From Anthoceros angustus (Eukaryota; Streptophyta; Anthocerotopsida; Anthocerotales; Anthocerotaceae): DNA of 64,000 nucleotides. The notes under the pieces are model-generated. The model saw only the letters and a list, made by a program, of their open reading frames with translations. It made no database searches and was not told the origin of the DNA. This document shows positions 23,820-33,168 of this stretch, one piece after another. The translations under genes were made by a program, and so were the position numbers. How positions within the stretch are numbered: position 1 is the stretch's first letter; each line of letters starts with the position of its first letter. The stretch is from positions 620,001 through 684,000 of the forward strand of contig MU008179.1 of assembly GCA_010909165.1 (NCBI GenBank). The letters are read 5' to 3'.

Positions 23820-25566
23820 AAAGAGAATAAACTCATCTTTTTTTTTAAACTTTATCTATGTAGCTAATTATTATTATTTTAACATCATTTCAAGAATTAG
23901 TATCATTTAATTATATAAAATATTAAATATACTCAATATATAAATTCTTTGAAATAATTATTTTAATTTATGTACTTTTTATTACTGATATATAAGAGGG
24001 TGGTAAGTCTTAATGTCTTTCACTTATATGTGTATGTATGGTGGCTTCCTCAACCCTCATGCCACTTGTGTCACCTTGATCTCGCAAATCTAACTTTGGG
24101 ACTATGTTATTTCAAAGCTAATTCCAAAATGTTTGAATTGGATGTTTTGAGGAATCATCAAACTCTTACAATTGTCAGGGTCGGGAGCTTTGTCCAGTGC
24201 CACGAACTTGCAATGTTCTAAAGATCCAAATAGCCGGCCATAGTCCATAGCAGTTCCAGATTTACAGCCACACAATGAAGGTGTGGCTCATGGTTCCACT
24301 TCTATTGTGCGGTTCTTACAAATTTACTTACACATGCGTACCCTTAGGGATTCTTAGAAAAAAAAAATCAGATAAATAACTAGTATAGCACGGGACGAGA
24401 ACAATTGAGGGCCTCCCACCCAAGAGATCGACTTACATGACAGACGCATGCAAGTTCCCTTGTCAAATAATCGAACATTTTTCAAAAGTGTCATCGAGTG
24501 TGATCAAATTATGATGTATGTTTCATATATCCTTCTGAAACTATTATTTGTGCCAGGCATGCAAAAAGAGGACATGAATAGAAAGAAGTACAGTATCCAG
24601 GTGCAATATACTCTAGGGCTACGGGAATTCTTAGCATAGAACGGGGCACCTATAAAATGCGGAATCATACCACAATATTTAGTCAAATTGTGACTCAGGA
24701 CAATGATCTTCTTCGTGGTGGGGGAGAAAGTAAGAAGCCATGCGCGCAACAAAGGAATTATCTTGGATCCAGGTTAGTAAGTTAAGAGGTTAATGATAGA
24801 GAGGCTTTGCTTAGGGCTTAAGAAAGGTAGTCTGCTTTAGGCAGTTACTTAGCTAGGGACTTATAATTAGAGGGAGGTTAGCGGTAGAGAGGCTTTGCTG
24901 AGGGTCTAAAAAAGGTAGTTTTCTTCTTGAGGCAGTTACTTAGCTAGGGACTTCCCTCCAAGTAACTGCCTAAAACAATTACTTCAGCAAGTCTTCTTAT
25001 ATAAAGGATGAGGCTAGCCCTAATTAAAGAACTGTTCCCTAGCACTTGTGCTACACACTTGAGAAGTAACTGGCTAATTAAAGAATCATTCCCTAGCACT
25101 TATGCCACACACTTGAGCTTAGAGTGCATGTGTTTGAGGACAATGATGTTTCTTAGGGAAGTGAAGGGTGGATCTAGTACTCATAGTCACACACATAATC
25201 TATTATTTCTCAAATGATCATGATATCATGCGTTAAACTACTTCAAATTTCCCAAAAGCCCCTTTTGAAGATATCCACTTATTACTTAACATTTCAAGAG
25301 GCTAGCAATTGTTTCTATCTTTTCTCGACACATAAGACGATTTAGTCTATATATGTGTGTGGTGAACAACTAATATACATAATAAAAGTTTCTCAACACA
25401 TAAGACGATTTAGTCTATATATGTGTGTGATGAACAACTAATATACATAATAAAAGTTCCAACTGATATGAACCTCGTATTTCTTATTACAATTATTGAT
25501 TTTTACCTGAAAAGAAATTATTATTACATATCCTCTTCTATTTTACGCATTCATAGGTAACTCGTT
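23820..25566. repeat. AT-rich intergenic block with three tandem duplications
   Basis: No gene. Duplicated blocks: about 24790-24965 with period about 88 bp (agagaggctttgct and ggcagttacttagctagggac shared); 25020-25125 with period 54 bp (taattaaagaa..ttccctagcactt); 25329-25460 with period 68 bp (cacataagacgatttagtct). A TATA-like tatataaagg lies at about 24998. Confidence 0.75.
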
Positions 25567-26334
25567 ATGGCACTTTCAAGTTGGATGCAAGGCATACTTT
25601 CTGCGCAAGATATTTCATGTGATACATTTACAGGATGTAATGAACACAACAGAAAGTGTAATTATTATTGTATAACATGTAATGATTCCAAGCTTTGCTG
25701 CAAGCTATGTGCGAAGAATCGCCATAACAGTCACGAATGCGTGCAATGCTTTATATGTGATAGAAGAGGATTTGGATGTAAGACAACTGAACTTAAAGCT
25801 CTAGGAGTGGACATTGTCAATAGTGGCATAAAATGTAATAATGTATGCAACAAAAGTGAATACACATTGTTTCGAAAGCAGTGGACGGAAAGGAGTAGGA
25901 AGAAACATGTATCGATGGCGAGAAGTTGCATAATTTGCCACCATGACCTTCTAGACAATACATGGGACTATTGCAGTGTACAATGTTACTACACTAGAGT
26001 ATCCATACCTAATGCGTCATCTAATTCTGCTCATCCTCTTGTGGCTATTAGTGATAGACCATCTACGGCAAATCCAGTCCCTGTAAACACTAATCTTGCT
26101 GTTGCGAAGAAAGATGACGTGCACAATAAGTCCGGTGCAGAGGAAGACGTTGTGTACCATGATGAGATTGCAAATTTGAAGGAAGATGATGTACATGGTG
26201 AGCGTAATGCGGAGGAAGAAATGCGAATTGAACCAGGGGTTGGACATGTTCTCTATGTCTCCCCTACCCGTCTAAGCTATGATGATCCTTGGTTTGGACT
26301 CAGTTTGCTAGCGCACGTTAGCACACTGACATAG
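25567..26334 (+). CDS. Divergent PLATZ-type zinc-binding protein, intronless
   Basis: 255 residues from the ATG at 25567. The first ~150 residues follow the plant PLATZ layout: W near residue 6, then C-x-x-H and C-x-x-C pairs (CNEHNRKCNYYCITCND, LCCKLCAKNRHNSHEC), a middle block IVNSGIKCNNVCNKSEYTLF where PLATZ proteins have a conserved V.N.A..V.LNER line, and the closing SCIICHHDLLDNTWDYCSVQC. PLATZ proteins bind AT-rich DNA and repress transcription, also in complexes with RNA polymerase III factors. The C-terminal 100 residues are acidic and unrelated to known domains. Most plant PLATZ genes have introns, so an intronless copy in AT-rich DNA, next to a decayed paralogue, may be a retrocopy or captured gene. 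Whether it is expressed is unknown. Confidence 0.78.
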   Translation: MALSSWMQGILSAQDISCDTFTGCNEHNRKCNYYCITCNDSKLCCKLCAKNRHNSHECVQCFICDRRGFGCKTTELKALGVDIVNSGIKCNNVCNKSEYTLFRKQWTERSRKKHVSMARSCIICHHDLLDNTWDYCSVQCYYTRVSIPNASSNSAHPLVAISDRPSTANPVPVNTNLAVAKKDDVHNKSGAEEDVVYHDEIANLKEDDVHGERNAEEEMRIEPGVGHVLYVSPTRLSYDDPWFGLSLLAHVSTLT

Positions 26335-26759
26335 TGTCGAGATTGAAGGAGTAAAGAACAATTAATTTAATTAGATCATTCTCACTATTGAGTCATTAGG
26401 TCTAGAAGTGTTTTGAAGTCCACTAAGAATGGAACTTGTATTGCATTTTGTTAATAGACTTCTCTTTCTTCTTCAATCCTCCCTTAATCATGACTTATGT
26501 TGTCTTTGTTTAAAGTTTAATTATTTATATTAAAGAAAAAACTGAGTTCGGATTACAAGGATTAAAAAAGAATCCGCTCTTAAGCCATAGTCGGGGCCAA
26601 GGTGGGACTAGCAAAACCCTTAATCCCAGAATGCCCAACCCACTCAAATCTTAACATTGTACACAATTTTTGTATGACACTAGTTCAGGTTAAGGTTGCC
26701 TTTTGTGGTAAAATATGTTCTCTAAATTACAAAATATAATTAAAAAGTTAGACAACTTG
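26335..26759. other. AT-rich gap after PLATZ gene
   Basis: About 425 bp, presumably the PLATZ 3' region and the start of the duplicated unit. No other signal. Confidence 0.4.
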
Positions 26760-27270
26760 TATTTAAAGCTCTAGGAGTGGACATGCTAAATAGAGGCATA
26801 AGATATGATAATGTACGTACCAAAGGTGAATATATGTTGTTTCGAAAGCAGTGGAGGGAAAGGAGCAAGAGGAAACAGTGGAGGGAAAGGAGCAAGAGGA
26901 AACAAGTATCAATGGTGAGAAGCGTTGTGTTTTATTGAGGGAAAAAACAATGGGGAAAAACCCATCCAACACGGGACGATGAGGGTGGACCTTGGGGGTC
27001 AAGGTGAAAAAGAAGACTAAGCTCCTTACCTAAAGTTACCTACTGCTCCTAGAACATCATATGCATAAGAACAAATGGCTTGCACATGACGGAGGAAGAG
27101 AGACGATTCCCTCCTCCAACTAGACACAAGATCCTAATGGTGACAAGTTGCTTAATTATCACCATGACCTCTTAGACAATACATAGAATTGTTATAATAT
27201 ATAATATTATTATAGTAGAATATCTCTACCCGATGCATAATCTCATTTTGCTCATGCTCTCATGGCTAGA
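26760..27270 (+). pseudogene. Decayed second copy of the PLATZ-like gene
   Basis: 26765-26922 aligns with 25795-25925 of the intact gene (ctaggagtggacat, ggtgaatatatgttgtttcgaaagcagtgg), and 27136-27270 continues the same homology (ttgct.aattatcaccatgacct.ttagacaatacat). Stops, deletions and an internal 27-bp tandem duplication at about 26850-26903 kill the reading. A 213-bp foreign segment splits the copy. Confidence 0.82.
26923..27135. mobile_element. Small insertion with target-site duplication
   Basis: A 213-bp segment without coding capacity is inserted in the PLATZ pseudogene. It is flanked by aatggtgagaag (26911-26922) and aatggtgacaag (27136-27147), an imperfect 12-bp target-site duplication; the intact gene has a single copy at this point. 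The element type (SINE, MITE or LTR fragment) cannot be told. No poly(A) tail is obvious. Confidence 0.65.
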
Positions 27271-27763
27271 AGTGATGGACACCGCTCACACCTGCTAGAA
27301 GTGATGGACACCGCTCACACCTATAACCTAAAACTCGTCCTCGGTTCTGCAAACCTTGAAATATGACGCTCTAGTCTAGACTAAGGGGGAGCCGAAAGAC
27401 TCTCGCCCCACACAATCCCTATTAAACAAAGCTTGTTTAAGTACAAAGGCCTGCTGGCTTCGTGCGCGTAGCTAGCGGATGGGTTAGGATTTACAGGGAT
27501 GAGGTCGGGTCCTGGCAAGCAGATGGCTCACACGCCATATTTAAAAAAAAAAAGAACTAGATACTAAAGGCAGGGCTCACACGATGGTGGCCAGCCTTGC
27601 AGGAAAGAAAGTATTTAGGACTTGGGCACTGTGAAATTTAGCTCCGTTCCAGCGCTAGCTTCTCCACCACCGCAAGTGAGAGCTCCACCTCCTACCGACG
27701 ACTTTTGCAGGAGCCCGATCTCGATCGCTGAGGTAAGCCAAGGCGGAGCTGAGGGCTGCGTGC
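27271..27763. other. Intergenic stretch with 29-bp tandem duplication
   Basis: gctagaagtgatggacaccgctcacacct is repeated in tandem at about 27267-27322. The rest is non-coding and runs into the 3' UTR of the pathogen-related gene. Confidence 0.6.
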
Positions 27764-28610
27764 TCAGGCTTGCACGGCAACATTTTGCAAGCCTTCCTCC
27801 AGCTTGGCCACGGCGGGCTCCTCCTCCCGCTGCATCTTGGTGAGCGCGGCGAGGAATCCCTCCCTGTCGAAATGCACCTGCAGCTCCTCGATGACGAGAT
27901 CCTTGTTCACCCGGGCCAGGGTGTGGCCGATGATCTCGATCATCTCCCCGTGCGCAGGGCAGCCCTTGAAGGGCCCGGCCATGCGCCCGAAGTGGCGCCA
28001 GGTGAAGGAGACGGCGGGAGGCGGCGAGAACACCTCCAGCACCTCGAATGCGAAGCCCTCCGGGAAGGCTTGTTTGAAGGCTTCGTTGGCCGACTCGTAC
28101 GTCTCGGTGCTGGCCTTGTAGTGGCGCATGCAGTCTCCCAGCAGAATGTTGTAAGGCCCGGCCTCCGCCATGGCCGCCGCGTCCACCGGCCCGGCCCCGT
28201 TGGAGAAGGCCTGGAAGCGCGGCGCGTCCATCGTCTTCCACAGCTTCACGTCCGCAATGTGATGTGACTCCACCTGCAGCCCCGCGTCCGATTCATCATA
28301 GCACCGCATCAGCTGTCAAAGTCAGAAGCCGAGACGGAGCGCGAAGGCGCCCTACCCGTGAAGCAGCCACATTCGCATTCATGATTACCTCCCAGTTCTT
28401 CACTATCTTCTGCACCACCTCCTCCAGCGACCCCGCCGCGTGCTTCTTGCTCCGGTGCTGGAAGTAGGCCTTGTTGACGATGGCGTAGTCCGGCAGGCCG
28501 AACCTCCAGGGCGTGTCCTCGTCCGGCTGGTAGTCGCGGATGATCTCCTCCGGGCTGCCCATGCTCTCCCGGCTCAGGCTTCCCTTCGGCCCTCCGTGCG
28601 CAAGCGCCAT
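27764..28610 (-). CDS. Pathogen-related protein (SnoaL-like fold)
   Basis: Two exons, 28610-28389 (74 codons) and 28312-27764 (182 codons plus stop), joined by a 76-nt phase-0 intron (GGGAG|GTAATC ... TTTGACAG). The product has 256 residues. It matches the plant pathogen-related protein family first described from barley: an N-terminal DEDTPWRFGLPDYAIVNKAY block, SLEEVVQKIVKNWE, then FPEGFAFEVLEVFSPP, SFTWRHFGRMAGPFKGCPAHGE and a C-terminal FDREGFL. Members adopt the cone-shaped SnoaL/NTF2-like fold. Biochemical function is unknown; expression is often defence-induced. No signal peptide, so probably cytosolic. Confidence 0.88.
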
Positions 28611-29760
28611 CCCCCCTGACGGTGAGCTTCAGCGACGAGTCACGACGCACAGCAAGAAGAAAGCTTCTTCCTGCTCACGGGAGGCTCCCGATGTGAAGAC
28701 ACGGGAGGACTTGCTGCGCCGAAACCGAGCGAGCTGGTGCACTGGCTGTAAGGAGGAACAAGAGCTGCAACTGTGAGGTCGCTGGAGGAGTTCCGGCGCC
28801 GAGGCCGGTAGAGCTGACGGACTGGCAAACCACGATAAGATCCAGCTCCTTTTAAGCTGCGGCGTGACATGAGTGGTGGCCTCTGTTTGGTGGTGATGGT
28901 GATGACGGCGCGAGGAAGTCAGCTGTAGCGGATTCCGGTGTGTCAGATGCAAAAGGGACGGAAAGGACCGTCGCACGCTGCAACTTTTAATTAATTTAGA
29001 ACAGGATTTGCTGACAGGGGAGGCCGACCGCAGAATGTGGATGTGGTTTGTGGAATCAGGACGGAAGAGTCCGAGACGGTGGACAGGTTCCTTTGCAAGT
29101 TTCTTCATCAGACATGCATGGCATGTGGGGCGCGAGTCCCGACCCCAGGCACCCCAGGCTATGACCGCCGCTGACGCCGCTCTCTCTTTCCCTCGTCTCC
29201 GCACCAGGCATCGGAGCAGCTCTCGTTCCGGCGACATTCCGGGATCGGATCTGCCGTTATTAGAAGACGGAAGGGCGGGAAAATTCTCCCCAGACTTCGT
29301 CAAAGGGTGTGCCAAAGCTACTTCCGAGGGCATCCACTCTGTCTAGGCACCCCATCTAAGTACCCGTTTAAGCACAAAGACGCGTAATAACAGCGTTTTT
29401 TTAAGTATGTGTTCTGGACACACGTTATTAGTTGCCCGGTTCGTCTCGTGTGCGCCCCGGCTACTGTGGTAGCATTCTACTTACTTTACTTATTATAGTT
29501 GAGTTGCAAGTTTTTCTTTACTACTCATCATCAAGGCTAGGCTTGGGCTTGTTAGTATTAAAGGTAAGACTCCAGTATCGTAGTAATTAAGATAGTAATC
29601 ATTATAGTAAAGTAAAACGGTATTTTTTAGTTATATCATATGGTAATAAAAAATATAATTATATGATAAAGAATTGCATATTTATTGTAAATTTACGTAT
29701 ATATGTGAAATAAGATGACCCTTGTATAAAGTTGGTATGCTTATTTAAGTCTATTATGAC
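28611..29760. other. Intergenic stretch
   Basis: The GC-rich first ~700 bp lie upstream of the pathogen-related gene and are open in several frames without resembling any protein. From 29350 the DNA becomes AT-rich. No gene supported. Confidence 0.45.
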
Positions 29761-30370
29761 AGTAGAGTGTTAAAACGGTACAGGAGTGTTAAAATGGCAT
29801 AATACTACTATTGAAGCAACAGGAGGATTGGATGGCGGATTTAGAAAGTCTTCAATCTATGTAAGTGGTTGCAGGAAGTGGCATGGAAGATGTCCGCCAA
29901 GGTGAAATGAAGGACAAGGAAGAAGCATGGAAGATGTCCGCCATGGTGAAATGGAAGACAAGAAAGAAGCATGGAAGATGTCCGCCATGGTGAAATGGAA
30001 GACAAGAAAGAAGCATGGAAGATGTCCGCCATGGTGAAATGGAAGACACGAAAGAAGCATGAAAGATCTCTGCCATGGTGAAATGGAAGACAAGAAAGAA
30101 GCATGGAAGATGTCCGCCATGGTGAAATGGAAGACACGAAAAAAGCATGAAAGATCTCTGCCATGGTGAAATGGAAGACAAGGAAGAGGCATGGAAGATG
30201 TTCGCTATGGTGAAATGAAAGACAAAGAAGAAGCATGAAAGATGTCGAAATGGAGGACAAGGAAGAAGGAGTGTGCGTCTCGGAAGGAGACTGCAAACAA
30301 TGAAGAGAAGAATCTACCTTGAGCTTATAAGTTTATTTTCATGCATGTTTACTTAAAATTATAGTATATT
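29761..30370 (+). mobile_element. Relic of a hAT element 3' end
   Basis: 29761-29850 (gtgttaaaa.gg.a.aat.ctattgaagcaacag.aggattggatg) and 30285-30370 (caatgaag.gaagaat..acct, ttataagtttatttt.atgcatgtttact) are related to the reverse complement of 43740-43860 and 43610-43690 respectively. That locus encodes a hAT dimerisation domain, so this is an older, inverted copy about 14 kb away. A 44-bp minisatellite separates the two homologous flanks. Confidence 0.72.
29881..30276. repeat. 44-bp minisatellite, nine units
   Basis: The gcatg(g/a)aa phase point recurs at 29881, 29925, 29969, 30013, 30057, 30101, 30145, 30189 and 30233, exactly 44 bp apart each time. Units alternate in two variants (gaagatgtccgcc and aaagatctctgcc), so 30013-30100 and 30101-30188 form an 88-bp higher-order dimer. 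Because 44 is not a multiple of three, the repeat cycles through all frames; on the minus strand all frames happen to be open, giving a spurious repetitive reading. Confidence 0.97.
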
Positions 30371-30379
30371 ATATATCTA

Positions 30380-30940
30380 TATTTTAGTATATATTATTAT
30401 ATTAACAAATCGTAATAGTTTATTTTAAATCTTAATATTTTACATACATATTAAGTATATTACATACATTATGTATATCTTATAAATTATATATGCCATA
30501 TAATTTACAATAAAAACCTTAAAATTCCTCGATGTTAGTAATTATATCATATTTTATAATAATATTATAAAATATATAATATAAATTAAAAACTAATGCT
30601 TTTACAAGAAAGATTAAATTCTAAGTCTAACATTCTAATTCTAACACCACCTGGCGGAAATTAAAAACTAATGCTTTTACAAGAAAGATTAAATTCTAAT
30701 TTTAACATTCCAATTCTAACACCATTGGATACCTATTGAATATACCATATGATTTATTTTAATATTTATATATTATATTATATTAATTTAAATAATCCCT
30801 ATTTATATATTCTATTATATTAATTTAAATAATCCCCTGAATATGATATTCAGGTGCTCAAATAACCAACGTACGAAAACAAAGTACATATTCACAAAAG
30901 TTAACAAAGTACATATTCACACTTAGTGAGTTAAGCTGTT
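30380..30940. repeat. AT-rich spacer with 75-bp tandem duplication
   Basis: attaaaaactaatgcttttacaagaaagattaaattctaa occurs in part at 30583 and again at 30658. A second small duplication (tattaatttaaataatcccc) lies near 30780-30835. No gene. Confidence 0.7.
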
Positions 30941-31011
30941 TGTCTAAGTATGCACAGGTTTTTCACACCGATATCCACAAGCGAGGCACGTAACATCAGA
31001 GTGGCTCCAAG

Positions 31012-31190
31012 TTGGACGTTGGTGTAGACGGGCTCCACATAAGTCACAAAGAAGATAACGCCAGATTATTGTCGTGCCAAATCCCTTCTCCACATCAGAA
31101 TTGGACGTTGGTGTAGACGGGCTCAACATACGTAACAAAGCAAATGGACGCCAGAATTGTGCCAAATCCTTTTTCCACTTCATGCTCCAG
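31012..31190. repeat. 85-89-bp tandem duplication at the 3' end of the arginine decarboxylase-like gene
   Basis: ttggacgttggtgtagacgggctc occurs at 31012 and 31101; aaatcc(c/t)ttctccac occurs at 31079 and 31164. The right copy is in frame with the gene. The left copy differs by about 4 bp in length. The gene's TGA (31095-31097) lies at the junction between the copies. Confidence 0.9.
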
Positions 31191-31998
31191 CACAGTATAA
31201 TCCTCATCAAAGTACTCGTATTGATCTGCGTCAAACCTTCTGGCGAATATGCTCTTCAGGTCCAACTGCAAAATCTCGCGTGCCCGTTTCTTGTTGGCGT
31301 GCCCTTTGTACTCGGCTGCATATCCGCCTATGAGTTGGTTGTCCGACTTTCTTCTGATCTGCATCAATACAACAACAAGGCATTAGTCCTTCATTTTCAG
31401 TTGCTCAGTTGGTGGACAGTGGCATGTGGAAGAGTAACCACCTGCATGCGGCCAACTCCTGCCGTAATGCGATCGCCTTTCACTCCGTGCATGACCGCCA
31501 TGATCACCTCCATGACAGCTCCGTGCCGAAAAAACGGTTTGGCTTGTTCGTATGTCACTGCTGTTGCCTCTGGCGGAATCACCGACGTGTAGCTCTGCAC
31601 GTTGAAGTCCTGGATGCCTACGGGATGCAAAGAAGTTCCATAAACTATTCCTCACGATAGCCTCAAACCATCAATCAAACAACTACCGAGAGGAATTTCA
31701 AGATCTTACCGGCGTCCTCAAGTGCCAGGTCGTAGGAGCCCGTTTCCCAGGGATCGTTTCCGTCTCCCTGATCAGTCTCACCGAAACCATGGACTGTGAA
31801 GAAGTGCAAGGGAATTCTGGAGCCAAACAGAATCCCGTGGCCACCAGCAGCAAGCTTGTGGGTGGAGAACTGTGTCACGGCGTGCTCGATTCCCAAATCG
31901 GGAGGCAGCGCCATGGGCTGCCCGTCTTCCCGCCGCTCCACATGATACTTGTGCCTCTCTTCTTTCTTGGCGTCATCCTTGGTAGCATTCAATGACAT
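31095..31998 (-). CDS. Pyruvoyl-dependent arginine decarboxylase-like protein
   Basis: Three exons, 31998-31710, 31617-31442 and 31358-31095, phases 1 and 0, canonical sites; 242 residues from the ATG at 31998. After a charged ~60-residue extension comes IPLHFFTVHGFGETD, then a block ending LALEDAG, IQDFNVQSYTSVIPPE, GAVMEVIMAVM, GDRITAGVGRM, GGYAAEYKGHANKK and finally EVEKGFGTILASICF. This order and spacing match the PvlArgDC family (Pfam PF01862). There the proenzyme self-cleaves before the Ser of the (S/T)S.(I/L)PP motif to create a pyruvoyl cofactor; here the pair is T-S, as in the chlamydial enzyme. Expected reaction: arginine to agmatine plus CO2, feeding polyamine synthesis. The family is mainly archaeal and bacterial, so a spliced plant copy is unusual. 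An alternative remote cupin-like assignment fits less well. Confidence 0.75.
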
Positions 31999-31999
31999 G

Positions 32000-33168
32000 A
32001 TATCGGGCCTGGACAACAAACAAGCATTAGCTTTCAGCTAGGAGCTCTCGCCAGTGGTTAGCAGAACAGGTAATTACGCAATCTGCTGCACTCTTCACTG
32101 CTGCAGACGACGCACTGAACCAGATCACAGGCCGCATGCCCATTACCTTGGACTGCACTCTCAGCCGTGTGTCGCGCTCCCATCCCGCCAGACTGCTGCA
32201 TGAAGCCACTGATGAACCGCCTGCCACCTGGTCCTCGCTGGGGCCACGATATATGGTGACCGGTTGTAGCCGGTCACACCAGACTCCGAGTCCTCGCAGC
32301 TGTGAAAGGACGCCGCCTGCTCCTCGGTACAGGTCTGTCCACATGCCAACCTTTCAAGGCAGAAACATACGATGGGCAAGGAATGTAACAGCACCTGCAC
32401 ACATCGTTAGTTTCAAAATTTCTCTGGACCCGGCACTCGATCCTAAGCCCTGCGGGCACACATTTGTGGTGTCCATGATCATTCTGCGGCCTCCGAAATT
32501 TAGTACAGTCTACAAGGCTTCTACATCTGAAGGACTTCAATATGATCATCTCACATTCCACAGAGCCTACACTATTCCCAGGGGCTTAAGGATTTCCTGC
32601 CGCTTGGCATCTGCTGTTTTGGAAATGCAGGCAAGCCAGAGGTATGAAGTTGAAAGATCTCCTAAAGATGCGTTCAGGCATGTCATTTCTACAGCCCCTT
32701 GAGTTGATCACTTCTTTGCACCTTCATATTAGTCACGAATATTTCTTCTATGATGACCAGCATTGATATAAGTACTTCGTTTTACTAGCAAGAAACACTG
32801 AACTTCGCAAAATGCACATCCCTGTCTATACCACCGAATTTGCGGATTAATCCAGGAAAACATTGGAGACTGCATCCAGTGGCCTCTGCACCATAGTAGG
32901 CTTGGCATCCCTGCTCTGTGACCTCAAATCCATCCTGAATTCCCTGATACAAGCCTTAGGTACTCTGACTATCTGCATGATTAATTGCTAGAACAAACCT
33001 CCTGACGTGAGATGCGGCAACATATTCCCTGTGGCAAATCCTAAACATTGCGTGCCTCACAAAGCAGATCGAACATTTCCGGAACACCACACCGGCAAAC
33101 AACAGCAATGTTTCCAAAGTCAGGGTTAGATTGAAAGCGGAGGTGGATGGAGGTGATTTAAGATCATC
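32000..33168. other. Gap between the decarboxylase-like gene and the RS-rich ORF
   Basis: About 1.2 kb. A TTTGTTGTCCAG acceptor directly precedes the decarboxylase-like exon, so 5' non-coding exons may lie here. Readings on both strands up to 32700 are not protein-like. Confidence 0.4.

Noticed and set aside
27615-28241. 208-codon reading overlapping the pathogen-related gene
   Set aside because: It is in the wrong frame of the same exon; the correct frame is conserved over two exons.
28629-29333. 234-codon minus-strand reading
   Set aside because: Low-complexity Ser/Leu/His-rich, no recognisable domain, and it sits in the promoter side of the pathogen-related gene.
29881-30276. CRISPR-like regular repeat
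   Set aside because: Units are contiguous without spacers, and the DNA is from a plant nucleus; it is a minisatellite.
29841-30296. 151-codon repetitive minus-strand reading (FHHG-type repeats)
   Set aside because: It is the 44-bp minisatellite read in rotating frames; the sequence has no signal peptide, splice sites or homology.
30944-31060. Cys-paired reading (CDLCG...CLACG) as a zinc-ribbon tail of the decarboxylase-like gene
   Set aside because: It is out of frame with the gene after the duplication; the in-phase reading of the distal copy gives a different tail. Chance CxxC pairs seem more likely.
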